Below the pieces are notes generated by a model. The model did not search any database. It had not been told where the DNA came from and saw only the letters and a program-made list of their open reading frames with translations. A stretch of DNA of 64,000 nt, taken from assembly GCA_013368375.1 (NCBI GenBank), contig JAACJP010000038.1:186001-250000 (forward strand), written 5' to 3'. A program made the position numbers and the translations under genes. Source of the stretch: Tricholomella constricta. Its lineage: Eukaryota > Basidiomycota > Agaricomycetes > Agaricales > Lyophyllaceae. Shown here one piece after another: positions 22,538-33,832 of the stretch (positions are counted from its first letter, which is position 1; each line of letters begins with the position of its first letter).

Positions 22538-25500
22538 CTACATTATATTGCGGCACTGAGGGCAGGTTGTGCGGTTGTGGCCGTACTCACGACAGTTACC
22601 GCACTGTCGACTGAAAGGTCCCGATTTTGCTTGTCGAGAGCGCAACGTGCTGCCTCCACCTCCCCGTGATTGACCCTCCAAAGGTCCTGTCAATCGCTGG
22701 CTTCGTGGTCTTCCCTTGTGCTCTATTACAGGAGGATCATGAAGCCGTTCACGACGACTTTCCTCGTTGTGTTCCTGTCTGTAAATACACATTTAAGGTG
22801 ACTTATACATGAGAATAAAATGGAAATACGCACTGCAAGCGGTTTATTTTCATCAACAATTCATCCATTTGCTCCTGGGTTTGAATATGTGCAGTCAGGC
22901 CTCGCACTGCCGCCTGGGTCTCGTGAAATACTGTTCGCGCTGAGAGTGTATCGGTCGGGCGGGGTTGAGCAGGTGCATCAAGGGGATTTGACAATGGTGT
23001 GGTAACCGGTTTAGCAAAGTCGAGTTTTTCACGAAAATTTGTTCGGTGCACATTCTCTAGTGGGATGGCAGCAATTTTTGTTACATCCAGGTCCGGGTTT
23101 TGGTACCAGCTGGGACATGCATCATAAGCTCTTGTAACAGGAGAAAAGGTTAGAAGCTCACCGCGCACAAACGAGTCCGATGTGGAAGTGAAGATGCGGC
23201 ATCTTGAGTAACACTTGAAAGTAATGGCGACATGGAATTCCAAGGTTGAGCCCCATACAACAGTCACAGATGTACTGTCCGTCAGAGAGGATGGCCAGGT
23301 AGTGAGTCACCGCCGTCCCAATGTGCAAGATACGGAGTAGGTGCTGGACTTGATGACCCCGATTGCTGATCAAACGAAGAAGCCACCGAGTGGAAATGTA
23401 TGCTTTATCATTCATGAAGGTATTGACACCATGCTATGGAAGTTGGTGTGTCACGGTCATTTCAGTGGAATCATATGTGGTAGGGAAATTCACGTACTCG
23501 TGGTTCGCCCTCCTCCCAGTCAAACCCAACTTCGGTATTTACCTTGAGCGCATATTCATTCTGTTGATAGCTGTCAGTAATATGTCTCTGCTCAAAAAGC
23601 GTAAACATACCCAATTGCGTACACCTTCGGGGCGGTGGATAGCTTCAGTTTTGTACGTGAGACTAAGCTCCATCTGCTCATAGCAGACATGAAGGGCATA
23701 TGGTCCCGCGTGTTCACGCAACAGTGCCAGTGGACCAGGAAAAATATGTTCAATTGGGCGGTCATGTTGCTTTCTTGTAGACTATGAGCCAAAGTTAGCA
23801 TTCAACATTGACATATATCATTAAAAAGATGACGATACGCACATCTCGAACACGCTGAAGCTCCTGTGTTTTTTGTTCAGCACAACGCTCATTGAGAAAA
23901 TCAAAGAGCTGCTTTGCGCTTGTCTTTGCACCAACAGCTGCTTTGCTAACACGATTCTCCGATTCAACACGCCCGGTCGTTCGAACACCTGCAGTGAATG
24001 TTGTGCTGATCCATGCCCATGCCCACTGCTGGCGACAGGGATAGAGCTCTCGGTCCAAGTAGTCCTTCATCGGTGGATAAGTCGTCGTCAACTGAGTCCA
24101 AAGGCGATCAAACTCCTCAGGTGACACTCGGCGATACACAGCCCAGAAGTCTTGCATAAAAGATCCAAATGATGACCCGAGCAGCCGCCGTGCATGCTGC
24201 ACAATATTGCCTTGAGTATGATGCAGGCAAAATACGTGAAGTGAGAGGGGTATCGTCTTGCTTGCACTTCGAATCAATGCAGCATCACGATCACTTCCAA
24301 AAACTTCCGGTGCGACTTCGGCGCTTCTAACGTGACAACGGAGGACCCAGGAAAGAGTTTGGGTATCCTCCCTCGCATGAAGGGATTGGAAGACATTCCG
24401 AGATTTGCCATGAGAGTCAATGATGATACCAAGGTTGAGGACATAGCCGCAGTTGTTCCTGTTATATGAGTTATCGTTCAAGAGCACATCATGGTAGCGT
24501 TGGCCAAGAGAGACCTGGACATCGGATTGCCACCAAACAGCAGTGACGACATTGGTCTCATCGGTCTGAACCTCGAATCTCCAACCTTGAGTATCACTCC
24601 TCTCCTTGAGTAATGCCAGGATGGCGTTGAAGTCTCCTCCTTGGGCTACTATTTCGGCTCGAGAATTGCTTCGAGCCTTCGTGATAATATTTGAGATTTG
24701 TCGTAACTCCAGTGGCTTGCTAAACGCGGGCTGAATCTTCACAATGGCTGCGACCTGCATTCGACTGAGATTGGGGACATGCGCTAGGTTTGAGATAGCT
24801 GCAACCTGCTCATGCGTTGGAGGTTGGGAGATAGCACCGCCCACGGGAATGGACCGCTCGTGATTATGCTGAAGATTGACCAAGGTAATGTGCCAGCCGC
24901 CAGCATTTCGGGAGACGTTGACATGAGCTTGGCATCCGACATGCGATGACTGGCCTCGACGATGATCAGAAGGATCTATCATGACAGAATGTTTTGGGTT
25001 GGGATGAGCTTGTCGGTTGCAACGAAATGTGATTCGTTGGATATTTATCCCATCCCTAGTCATTTTCGTCTGGTGTTTAATCCATTTGTACCCCAGTGCC
25101 GCTTCCTGCTCGTAGATGGCAGTTTGAGCATCCTGCCACGTCTTGAAAAAGCCCCCCTTCCGTACTCCACCAGGGATTGGGTCATCTTTGCGGTGCAGAA
25201 ATTGAATACTGGGTTTTGCGGGCACGGGAGGGGACACCAACTCGACTGAAGTTGATCGTGCCCTCTTGATGATAAGCGGCCGTGAAGAAGAAGGGAGAGA
25301 TTGTGGCGCTGCACAGACTGGAGAAACTGCAGGGCAAATGAATTTGATTGAAGGTGAATCGAGCGCTCGTTTAATTGCCAGATGAGGACATGCCGCCACT
25401 GGTGAAGGATGTTGCAAGACAGGAGAAATGATCTCGATTGATTCCGATTGGGCTCGTTTAATCGCCGAAAGAGTAGGGTGTGCTGCCAGCAGTGAAGGAA

Positions 25501-27317
25501 GTTTCACGGGAATTGCGGGCTGCTGGTATGGGTGAACTGATATTATCTCGACCGAGTCTGATCTTGCTCGCTTGATTGCCGGTGATGCACCCTTCCCCCG
25601 TATCACGGGAAGTTGCTTTGCAGCAGTCTGCACAGCTAATTCCAAGTGAGGAGGTGAGACAAGATCAATGACCATCTTGTTCCCGGAGAAAATCACTGTT
25701 ATCATATCAGATGATGTTTTTCAAGTGATCATGAAGACATACCATCTACAGGAACTTCGGGCGAACTTGGCAAGAGAACAGGTGTTGTCGGGTAGTCGTC
25801 TTCTAATACAAGGGCTGCGTGCCCACTACCAACTGGGACTGAATGCAGAGAGCCGATCAAGGGTATGTGATGAGCGGTGGCGTCACGAGCCCTGATCATG
25901 TTTTCGGTACTTGCTTCCATCAGAAATTTGTAGATGGGATGAGAGGGCTGCAATGGCAATGATGTTAGAGCCTGTTAAACGATAAAATACAGTACCATAC
26001 ACACCAGCGGGAGGTACATATTGAAGTCAGCATAGCCACAGAAACCAGCGGAGTGAACGATAGCAGTAGAATCAGCTTCGACACATCTCTTTGTCCAATT
26101 TTCGAAAGTCTGAAGACGTTCATGAGTATGAGCACACCTCAAAATAATGTAATGACTTACCATCGCTGACCTTGATGCAAGTAAATGAAACCTGATGAGG
26201 TCGCATAGCCCCTGATTGCGGAATGCCGAGGATATCAGGCTGGTCCAGCGTGTCATGGACACATCAAAATAAGACATCACAAAATTGTGGGACGCAATAC
26301 CGCAGCTTCCTGAACCGTTACCAGTGGCACCTTGACGGGCCACAGCCACTTCACGAATATGCTGTGGCAATGGATATCCAATTCCGGCTAGGACCCAGCA
26401 CATGACATCAAGGTCGAGAGCCTTTCCCGAGTGACCTAATGAATCGGCGTGAAGGAGATCTCTCCCCTTGAGGATATAGGCTGAATAATGGTCTTCGGAC
26501 CACGAAACAAAACCGACAACATCAACAGTGGTGGTTGATAATCGGCGGCGCAAATCCAGGAGCTCGGGGCTGTAGATATGCGGAGTCTGTTGGTAAAGGT
26601 GCCAGGCATCGCTAAGAAAATTTGTCGGAAGATAAAGACGTGTAGGCGCAGTGTTGGAGGGCAGCGAAGCCGAACACTGGAAGTAGGCGAGTTCGGCAAG
26701 CGCATTCAGAACATCCTCCTCAACCCAAGTCTCCTCGAGAAAATCACTAAGTTTCCAAAGTGGGAAGTCAGTGACGTGGAATCCTTGAATTGGTGCAAAA
26801 ACATGCTGCTGCAAAAACTGTTGTTCAATCGCAGCGATGCCCAACGTCGAGAGATGACCAACGAGCTTTTGAGCAGAAAAAATAGCATTCATCTTGTTGT
26901 TGATGATCTTAAACAAGTTAATCTGTTGATTGTCGCACCCCGAGAGTCAGTGATGATAGAAATAAAAATAAAGCAACATTTGTGCACCTTTGAGAAGTGG
27001 TACTGCCTACAGACCTTCACAGCTCCGAGTGACATGCACACACATACAGAGCGATTTCCTTCTGCGAATGCTTGGGCCATGTCACGAGAGATCTCCAATA
27101 CGTCGTCAATATGGAGGATTTCCTCGCCTGGAAGGATCACGGTCGCAGCGGCATCAGAGAGTATATCTGGTTCAAAAACAAACGAGATCAAGGAGTTTGG
27201 AGCAGCAATAGGTGGATAATCGAGTTCCGATACATTTTTGAAGGTGATGGATGCAAAATGCTGTGAAGAGTAAGCCACTGAAGGCAATGGTGACACAAAT
27301 GACTCGAAGTCGGACAT
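22538..27317 (-). CDS. Ulp1 protease-MULE transposase fusion gene (multi-exon)
   Basis: The gene starts at ATG 27317 and has at least seven introns that read well, for example 26110-26160 (GTAAGT...CAG) and one near 25700-25755 that joins the two main domains in frame. Order of parts: N-terminal exon 27048-27317; a cysteine protease of the Ulp1/C48 type at 26161-26924 with His in WSEDHYSAYIL, Asp in HADSLG and Cys in GSGSCGIASHNFV; four KRAR repeats (25228-25583); a FAR1-like zinc finger (RCNRQAHPNPKH, HVGCQAHV, NLQHNHE); the MULE core with LNDNSYNRNN, FGSDRDAAL and GRVESENRVSK as the likely D, D and E; a SWIM finger (YICDCCMGLNLGIPCRHYF, about 23240); and a C-terminal knuckle CGNCREYGHNRTTC near 22565-22605. 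Exon limits after 23795 are less certain. Confidence 0.75.
25228..25583 (-). repeat. four KRAR-hydrophobic repeats in the transposase
   Basis: The protein repeats AIKRARSDSVEIIS, AIKRAQSESIEIIS, AIKRALDSPSIKFI and IIKRARSTSVELVS about every 30-37 residues. Each joins a basic KRAR patch (nuclear-localisation-like) to a serine/acid-flanked VEII-type core that fits the psi-X-psi-psi form of SUMO-interaction motifs. Confidence 0.75.
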
Positions 27318-27845
27318 GGAGAACAAAAATGGGGAGTAGGGGCCTCAGATTGAACAATACACACCCTATGTAGCCGTGCTCATGAGTCGACATGGATGAA
27401 TCGATGCGGATAAGTCTGCACAAGTTCATCCGACGTAGTAACAGAATGAATGACTCCGCGAGCATCCATGACATTGACTGAGGGCGGGAACATCGAAGTC
27501 ATCAGAATAAAAGCTTATGTATCAGTCCATCTAGGCTGTAGCCATGGTTCATGAAGGAGAAACAAGGGCGAGAAGTTCAAAGACGGGAAGTTTGTTGCGG
27601 TTGACCTTGCACTGGCAGGCAAGAGGTGAGGGAGAAGAATGTTGCATCTACCAAGGAAAAAATATGTATAGACCTGTTACGGATGTCGCCATGGTCCACG
27701 AAAGGAGGAGCGGGAAGTTAGTCTCACAGCTCGCACTGGCAGGTGTTGGGCAGGTGAGAGGTAAGGGAGACATTTATTTTTTTCTTTGATGTGACTGCTA
27801 ACTGCCTATCTGTGACAAACAGATATCTTCGATAACGATTTGCAG

Positions 27846-27897
27846 GGGCTCATGGGGGTTCACAACTTTTCGGGGGTTCACATATAGAATTATCCCA
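27846..27897 (-). repeat. right terminal inverted repeat of the Mutator-like element
   Basis: It is the inverted copy of 7588-7639 and lies about 530 bp upstream of the transposase start. Confidence 0.8.
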
Positions 27898-28701
27898 TCT
27901 TACGGCAGTCCCAAGCACAATTCCATGTGTATCACTCCACGACTTTGTCTTGAAGGAGTTGTCAGGGGCCTATTCAAATTGTCTCCACTCCTACTTCCCC
28001 TGATGTTTCCTCTAGAATGGTATTTTTATTGTCTTTGCAAGTTTTAATCGATGAGCTTGATTGTCTTTGATCCTTCCGATGGCGCCTCGCAGACAGCAAC
28101 CAGGCGACTGAGGCGCTTGAGCAGAGGGAGGGGGGACCAGGCACCGACGGAAGCAGATTATTGTGGATAAATCTGTCATCAGATCTGACGGCTGACGCCG
28201 GCTCCTCGCAAGAAATTACCGAATATCGATCATGATCATTCAAGTTGATCTGTCGGCTGATTTGCAGATCGGACGAAGTCAGCCTAGGATGTCGGATGTG
28301 TAATTCCCGGTAGAAGTCGTGTTGCCTTGCGGACACATACAATTCGGTGACGATGATAGCCTGTGAACGGGTATATGAGTTGATATCTGGCATCGTTGGG
28401 AATAATCTCATGCTTATAGGCTATACAAGGCATATCACCGGGATCCCCTCAACCCTTAATCCAATATACAGGTCATCAATTTGTATACTATGGTTTCTGC
28501 TTTATTACAAGGTATCATACAGGTCATGGATGCATGATGGGTCAAGACGATGAGGATAGCGATCGATGAAGAAAATGAGTCAAATGCCAAAAAGATATCA
28601 AGAGAACCGCCGCGAAGTTGTGCCACAAGTTTGCTCTAACTTGACACTGTAATGAGCAAACGAACAACGTCAGATCCGTTGTAAAAACGTACTAATCAGG
28701 T
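27898..28701. other. intergenic sequence
   Basis: No domain-bearing frame is seen. The sequence is moderately AT-rich with short frames only. Confidence 0.4.
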
Positions 28702-29301
28702 TCATGTCCGGACAATTACACGCCGAGTGTGTTTCCCAGCCCTTCTACGCTCTGCGTAAGGCATAGGGCGCCGCCATGCTTCGTCGGGGTCGTATTCGTC
28801 GGCCTGGAATTCGCTTTTCGGCGCGCCGGGCTGTGCGTTATCGTGCGGTGGAGTACGTAAGGCGGGGGGGTGGAGATGAGGTGGATGCTGAGAGGAAGGT
28901 GAATGGGATGGGATCGGATAGAGCGGCGCAGACGTGACAGGAGCAATGCCTCTTGGAGATGGTCTAGAGTTGGGCGGATGCGGATAGAGAACGGGCGCTG
29001 AAGAGGATTGCACGGGCGAGTGATGGGGCCCATGTCCGAGGTGTGGCCACGGACGAGAAGAATCCCTACCACGAGTCTTCGATGGCATGTTTTCCGCGTC
29101 CGCACCATTCTGGATGTCAACTTCGACCCTAACACGCACAATTTCACGCCCGGCCTGCGCGAAGAACGCGCGTTCCTGTCGTTGGAAATACCCGCTTGTC
29201 GGGCCTGCTCTCATTTCGGGAGAAATTTCCGGAGCGGCAGGCGGGAACATGGCCATAAGGTCGTGTCCTGTCAAAGGGGCGGCGTACTTTCGTTGAGGCA
29301 T
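28702..29301 (-). CDS. conserved fungal protein of unknown function
   Basis: The frame from ATG 29301 encodes 199 residues. The N-terminus (MPQRKYAAPLTGHDLMAMFP, then GPTSGYFQRQERAFFAQAGR and EIVRVRVEVDI) and the C-terminus (RPMPYAERRRAGKHTRRVIV) look well ordered and conserved, while the middle is proline/serine/histidine-rich. I recall similar small proteins in mushroom genomes but cannot name a function. A longer version starting upstream would add a hydrophobic stretch that is probably untranslated. It is intact, unlike most neighbours, which suggests a resident gene and argues against everything between 7131 and 54017 being one transposon. Confidence 0.55.
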   Translation of the reverse strand: MPQRKYAAPLTGHDLMAMFPPAAPEISPEMRAGPTSGYFQRQERAFFAQAGREIVRVRVEVDIQNGADAENMPSKTRGRDSSRPWPHLGHGPHHSPVQSSSAPVLYPHPPNSRPSPRGIAPVTSAPLYPIPSHSPSSQHPPHLHPPALRTPPHDNAQPGAPKSEFQADEYDPDEAWRRPMPYAERRRAGKHTRRVIVRT

Positions 29302-30182
29302 ATCGGGTGTATGGTTGAGGTCGACGTCTAAGATTGGGGTCAACAAAGAAAATAATTTGATCTGGTCAACATGGAAAATCAGACGGACCTCGTAATGAAC
29401 TCGGAGAAAGAGGTCGGCGTGGCCGGCCATTGGCTTGGTTGGACGCCATCGGTGAAGGCAGGAGGGTGGAGGGGCCCTTGGATGACGGACTGTGGCTAGG
29501 CGGGGTGGTGGACGCTGTGGGGGAAGGCGAGGACGGACTCTCAGAGACAGGACGGAGATGGAAGGGCATAGTGGTATGTGAGGGTCTGGGGGGTATAAGT
29601 GGCTCGCAGGGAATGAAGCCAGGGTAATTTATATAAACAGGCGGAGCGGGGAAGACAGATTGATCGCAGAAGTCAGAACAATTTATTTGTAGATCGAAAC
29701 CGGCTCAACTCAAAGTGAACGGGAGTCCGAGCAAACTTGAATGATTTCGATCTCCGTGTACAAGTTGTAGGTCCGTTTCGCCCGAATTTAGTTACGCGTT
29801 GCTTGTAACGGCAACTGTGCGTGAAGAGCCGTGTCAGGGTTAACGTTTATAATCCACGTTGCCATACATATGCTTTTATCTGATCCCTGAAGTGTCAAGG
29901 AAGACCGGCCGACCCCTTGCAGCTGTTCTCAGCAAGAATCACAGCCTTTGACAGAACCGCTCATCGGATGGGAAGACGCGCAGATGACTATTATCTGATT
30001 ATGATTCGATACCACCGTACTTGTCGGTCATGCTACATGGCTATTATGCCTCGATAGGTAACAGATACACTAGGAAAACACGAGGAAAGACAATCGCAAA
30101 ACAGCGGACGTGACCGAGCGCAGAATTTGAAATTCTAGACTCCGATCCCTGCGAAGGACTCGGCGCGTCTCTTGCGTTAGCT
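29302..30182. other. intergenic sequence before the LINE
   Basis: No gene is recognised. The left boundary of the LINE is not marked by a visible duplication, as expected for a 5'-truncated copy. Confidence 0.4.
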
Positions 30183-30185
30183 TAC

Positions 30186-31985
30186 ATGGCTGATTTCCGC
30201 ATCATACTCATGGGGGACCTAAATGCGCGCACCGCCTCCCTAACCGCTTACCCCCTAGATCCACAACGCTCCTCCAAAGATAAAACTGTATCCACCAGAG
30301 GCCGCTGGCTATGCCGTACCCTTGCCGATAATGACCTGGCTATAGTCAACGGAGTTGTCAGATTTGGCAATAACAGCGGCGACTTCACGTCCTTTCAAGG
30401 AACACGACGAACTGTAATAGACTATGCTGCAGTGTCAAATTCCTTATGGCCCTCAGTGACTTCCTTCACTGTCTGCCCCAGAGAAGACGGATACGACCAT
30501 GCAGCGCTCTGCATCAATGTCACACTCGACATTAATACAAGAGCCTTAACGCAAATTCCGTCTAGAAAATCCACCAAACAGGAGCCCCTCCCCACAACGA
30601 CAGAACTCGACAAACTCCTCATCGCAACACTAGAGGCTGGAAAAGATGAGAAAAAGAAAAACAATGCCTTATATGGCCCTACGTTTATCACTACCAACCC
30701 AACTAAGGTCGCAATACATGGTATATGCCTCAACTCAGGAAAAGTGACCGCCACAGCAGGCGTAGGTCTCTATTGGGGACCACGCTCGCCCCGTAATACT
30801 GCACACCGGCTAACAGGCCACGACTTAACCTCGACGCATGCAGAACTTGCCGCCGTTGTGAACGCCCTAATAGTTGCCCCCCCCGACAAGTCATTAGAAA
30901 TAATGACACACTCCGAATATGCCATCAACGCACTTACCCTATACGCACAAGGTAGTGCCGCCCGAGGATGGCGAGTAACAAACGGAAAGCTAATACAACA
31001 AGCTGTCAATGCTATCAAAACACGATTAGCCCCCCTCCACCTTATACACATAAGGAATATCCAACAAAACTCCCACCTCAGGGAAGCCCGTAATCTCGCC
31101 ATAAAAGGAGCATCCAATATACCCGACGCCCCCCTCCCCAACCTCCAGCCTGCCCTACCCGTAACGACGGATATGGACCCTCTCGAAGTGCCGAAGGTCT
31201 CGTCGAACGTCATCAGACCGCCCAATACAATAGACCCTGAAAAAGTTCCCAAACGTACCGTATTCCCAGAAGCCCATCGAGGCCGAAACAAACTTATGGC
31301 GATAAAGGACCTAAACCGCCGACAGATCACTGAAGCCCCGAGCAGCGGAATATTCTGGAAAGTTGTGAAGCGACTTGCCGACCCACAACGAATTCCAATC
31401 TCAGTATCTGCAAGTGACCTAAAATCAGTGTTCGAAGCCAGGTTAAACCCCCCACTCACCTTGCCAAAGACCTTTGACCAACCGCAACATAAAATAAATC
31501 GAATACTAGCATCGCTACTTCCAACCGAGACGCTTGATCGAACCCCCGAAGGGTTCTTCTCCAATGCATGGACAGAAGACGACATGGGCTGGGTGAAAGA
31601 CCACCTGAAAAACCACTCGATAACTAGTGCACCAGGAGAAGACAACGTCAATTACGCAACAGTCTTAACCATACCAAACGAAGACCTTGCCCACCTCTGC
31701 AACGAATGTATTCGCCTGAAAGATGCGCCGTCCACCTGGTTCAAATCAGTGATCGTCGGAGTCCTGAAGAAAGACAAACCAGCCTCAGACCCTGACAGCT
31801 ACCGCGCTATTGCACTTGAAAGTTGCGTGCTCAAAGTCATTATGCTATTAATCCATCAAAGAATAACTGAATGGGCGGAACTCAATCACCACATACCCGA
31901 ATCACAAAATGGATTCAGAGCACACCGACGCACAAACGACAATCCGTTCATTCTAAGATGCGCTTGGAAGTTGGGAGAACGCTAA
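30186..31985 (+). pseudogene. LINE ORF2 part 1: endonuclease, RNase H-like domain, RT start
   Basis: Residues 1-120 are the C-terminal half of an AP-endonuclease-like domain (MGDLNARTAS, FQGTRRTVIDYAAVS, YDHAALCI). Residues 170-310 resemble RNase H (HGICLNSGK, LTGHDLTSTHAELAAV, IMTHSEYAINAL), but the positions normally held by the first two catalytic Asp are His and the last Asp is not found; only the Glu in THAELA remains. Residues 440-599 begin the reverse transcriptase (TSAPGEDNVNY, VIVGVLKKDKPASDPDSYRA, IPESQNGFRAHRRTND). The frame then stops at 31983-31985, near the start of the polymerase active-site half. Confidence 0.8.
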
Positions 31986-32079
31986 GGCGAATAAAGAACC
32001 ACTCTTTGTTGCAGCGGTCGACGCAACAAATGCATTCCCATCAACAGATCACCCGTCCCTCTGGCTTAAACTAACCCGC

Positions 32080-33615
32080 ATGGGAATGGGAGGGCCGCTC
32101 TTTGATTGGCTACGCATGATCTATGGCAAGATGGAATACTATGTACGACACGGCGCCGAAGAATCCCCACTATTCAAAGCCCTTATCGGCCTGCTCACAG
32201 GCGATCCCGCTTCCCCAGTGCTCTGGAATCTCTACATGAGCGACCTCACAATGCCTCCGGACATAGATGATGTTCTCCTGGCAGATATACCAATCTCGTT
32301 AATGGCCCACGCGGATGACATCCTCATCATCTCCCGCACAGCCAACGGCCTAGCGAGGAAACTAATGATACTCGAAAAATGGTGCTCTAGAAATTTCATT
32401 GTCATAAACCTTATCAAAACCGTAATCTTACTTTTTGGAAATATACGACCACCAAACCCAGTGTTCCACCTCGGCGGAACCCAGCTCTCCATCAAGGCTA
32501 CCGAAAAGTATGTGGAAATATCCTTGAGCACAGATACCAACAACCCACTTGAAGGACATTACACGTCAAAAGCAAGCACCGCACGCTATTGTGGACACCG
32601 TATTATGGCAATTGAAGACCTTACTGGGCGTCTCACGCCCAAGGAACTGAGGCAACTCTACATGGCTCGCGTCGACTGCCACCTCACCCATGGATGCGAA
32701 ATCTCGCCAGATGCAGAAGACGTTCACGTAGCCAAACTCGAAGATGTTCAAGTCAGCTTCCTCAGAAGGACACTCAACGTACACAAACGGTCCATGCTCG
32801 TGCCACTATTCACCGAGACTGGAATCATGCCCTTACGCCCACGACGACTCCTGCTAACACTGCGCTTTCTGCAATACCTGGTTAGCCTGAAGGAGACCCG
32901 ATACGCCCACATCGCATTCCGCTGCTCCCTTGAGCTCGCATCGCGAAACAAGAAATCGTGGGTTAACGACCTTCAGAAAGCTCTGCAGAAAATGCCGTTC
33001 CACACCGAACCTCTCGACCCTGCCACCGCCACTGCATTATCAATGACGGTATATGTAAAAAGGTTCGAAAACGAGGTCTCCGTGTGGCTGCAGGGAGTCA
33101 TCGACACGTCAGACAAGCTGTACCTCCTGCGCGATCGAAAAGAACCACGAAAGGACGAGGCACCCGCGCAAATTACTCTACGCCTCCGGCACTATCTGAT
33201 CATGGTGAAGACGAGAGCTCATCGCGAGGCCCTTACCTCGATCATGCTCTCCACCCACATGCTGGCCGTCGAGAAACTGCGCTGGGTCGAACACGGCCAC
33301 CCAAGAGTGAATCGAGCCGAACGACTATGTAGACTATGCCGAACCGAGGTGGAGACTCCGGAGCATGCCCTACTCGACTGCACTGCCAGCCACGAATTGC
33401 TTGCTCTCCGACACGTCTTCTTTGTCGAACTGGAACTCCACCCCACAACACCGCTCCTACATAGCGCCATTGAGCAGATGGACAGCATCAACCTGCTCAA
33501 ACGACTCATCGCTCAGAGACCGACAATCTCACTGGTCGCCAAATATGCCTACCAAGTCCTCAAGTTGTTCTACGACGTCCCGATCTACCGCCCAAATGGT
33601 ACACTTGCCTCATAA
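32080..33615 (+). pseudogene. LINE ORF2 part 2: RT catalytic half and C-terminal zinc motif
   Basis: This is the continuation in another frame. It holds GLLTGDPASPVLWNLYMSDL, the catalytic AHADDILIISRTANGLA (ADD in place of the common YADD context) and thumb sequence. Near the end CRLCRTEVETPEHALLDC gives a C-X2-C-X8-H-X4-C zinc motif typical of the C-terminus of many fungal LINE proteins. About 60 codons between 31985 and 32110 are needed to bridge the two parts, so one or more small indels separate them. Confidence 0.8.
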
Positions 33616-33832
33616 AATCAAAGGGATAACTACTTGGCTCCGTATCTATTTGTCTCTTTATATTCTCCTAGGTTCTACCGCAGGCTGGGAAACCGGATGT
33701 GAGCTCGGCTTAGAGGGTATATAGAGGCCCAGGGACGATGGTGTACATAGCTATGTACATCGGGATACTTCCTGGAAACCGGCGTTCCTAAGCGGGACCG
33801 TGCCGTGTAATATTACCTTACCTTACCTTACC

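Larger units (their letters stand above)
7588..27897 (-). mobile_element. Mutator-like element with Ulp1-MULE gene, host to nested insertions
   Basis: The ends are 52-bp inverted repeats beginning TGGGATAATTCTATATGTGA at 7588 and, inverted, ending at 27897. Between them lies one long minus-strand gene with Ulp1 protease, FAR1-like zinc finger, MULE DDE, SWIM and zinc-knuckle parts (22538-27317). A KH-protein LTR element sits at 8850-21528, leaving about 7.6 kb of original element. No matching 9-bp target duplication is visible outside the repeats, so one end may have been rearranged. The part between 7640 and 22537, outside the retroelement, carries no transposon gene and may be captured host sequence. 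Confidence 0.65.
30183..33832 (+). mobile_element. 5'-truncated, decayed non-LTR retrotransposon (LINE)
   Basis: The element opens inside an endonuclease domain, continues through RNase H-like and reverse transcriptase regions with a frame break near 31985-32080, and ends in four TTACC units at 33813-33832, a simple-repeat tail of the kind left by target-primed reverse transcription. The coding strand is A/C-rich. The fungal Tad-like or related Deceiver/Inkcap-type clades are possible homes, but the clade was not determined. Confidence 0.85.

Noticed and set aside
7588..27897. A target-site duplication outside the Mutator-like ends
   Set aside because: I compared the flanks (...GCAGCATAGT and TCTTACGGC...) and found no 8-11 bp match; the ends are still reported, but without this support.
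30770..31651. 293-codon minus-strand frame opposite the LINE
   Set aside because: It is antisense to recognisable endonuclease/RNase H/RT sequence and has no domain of its own.
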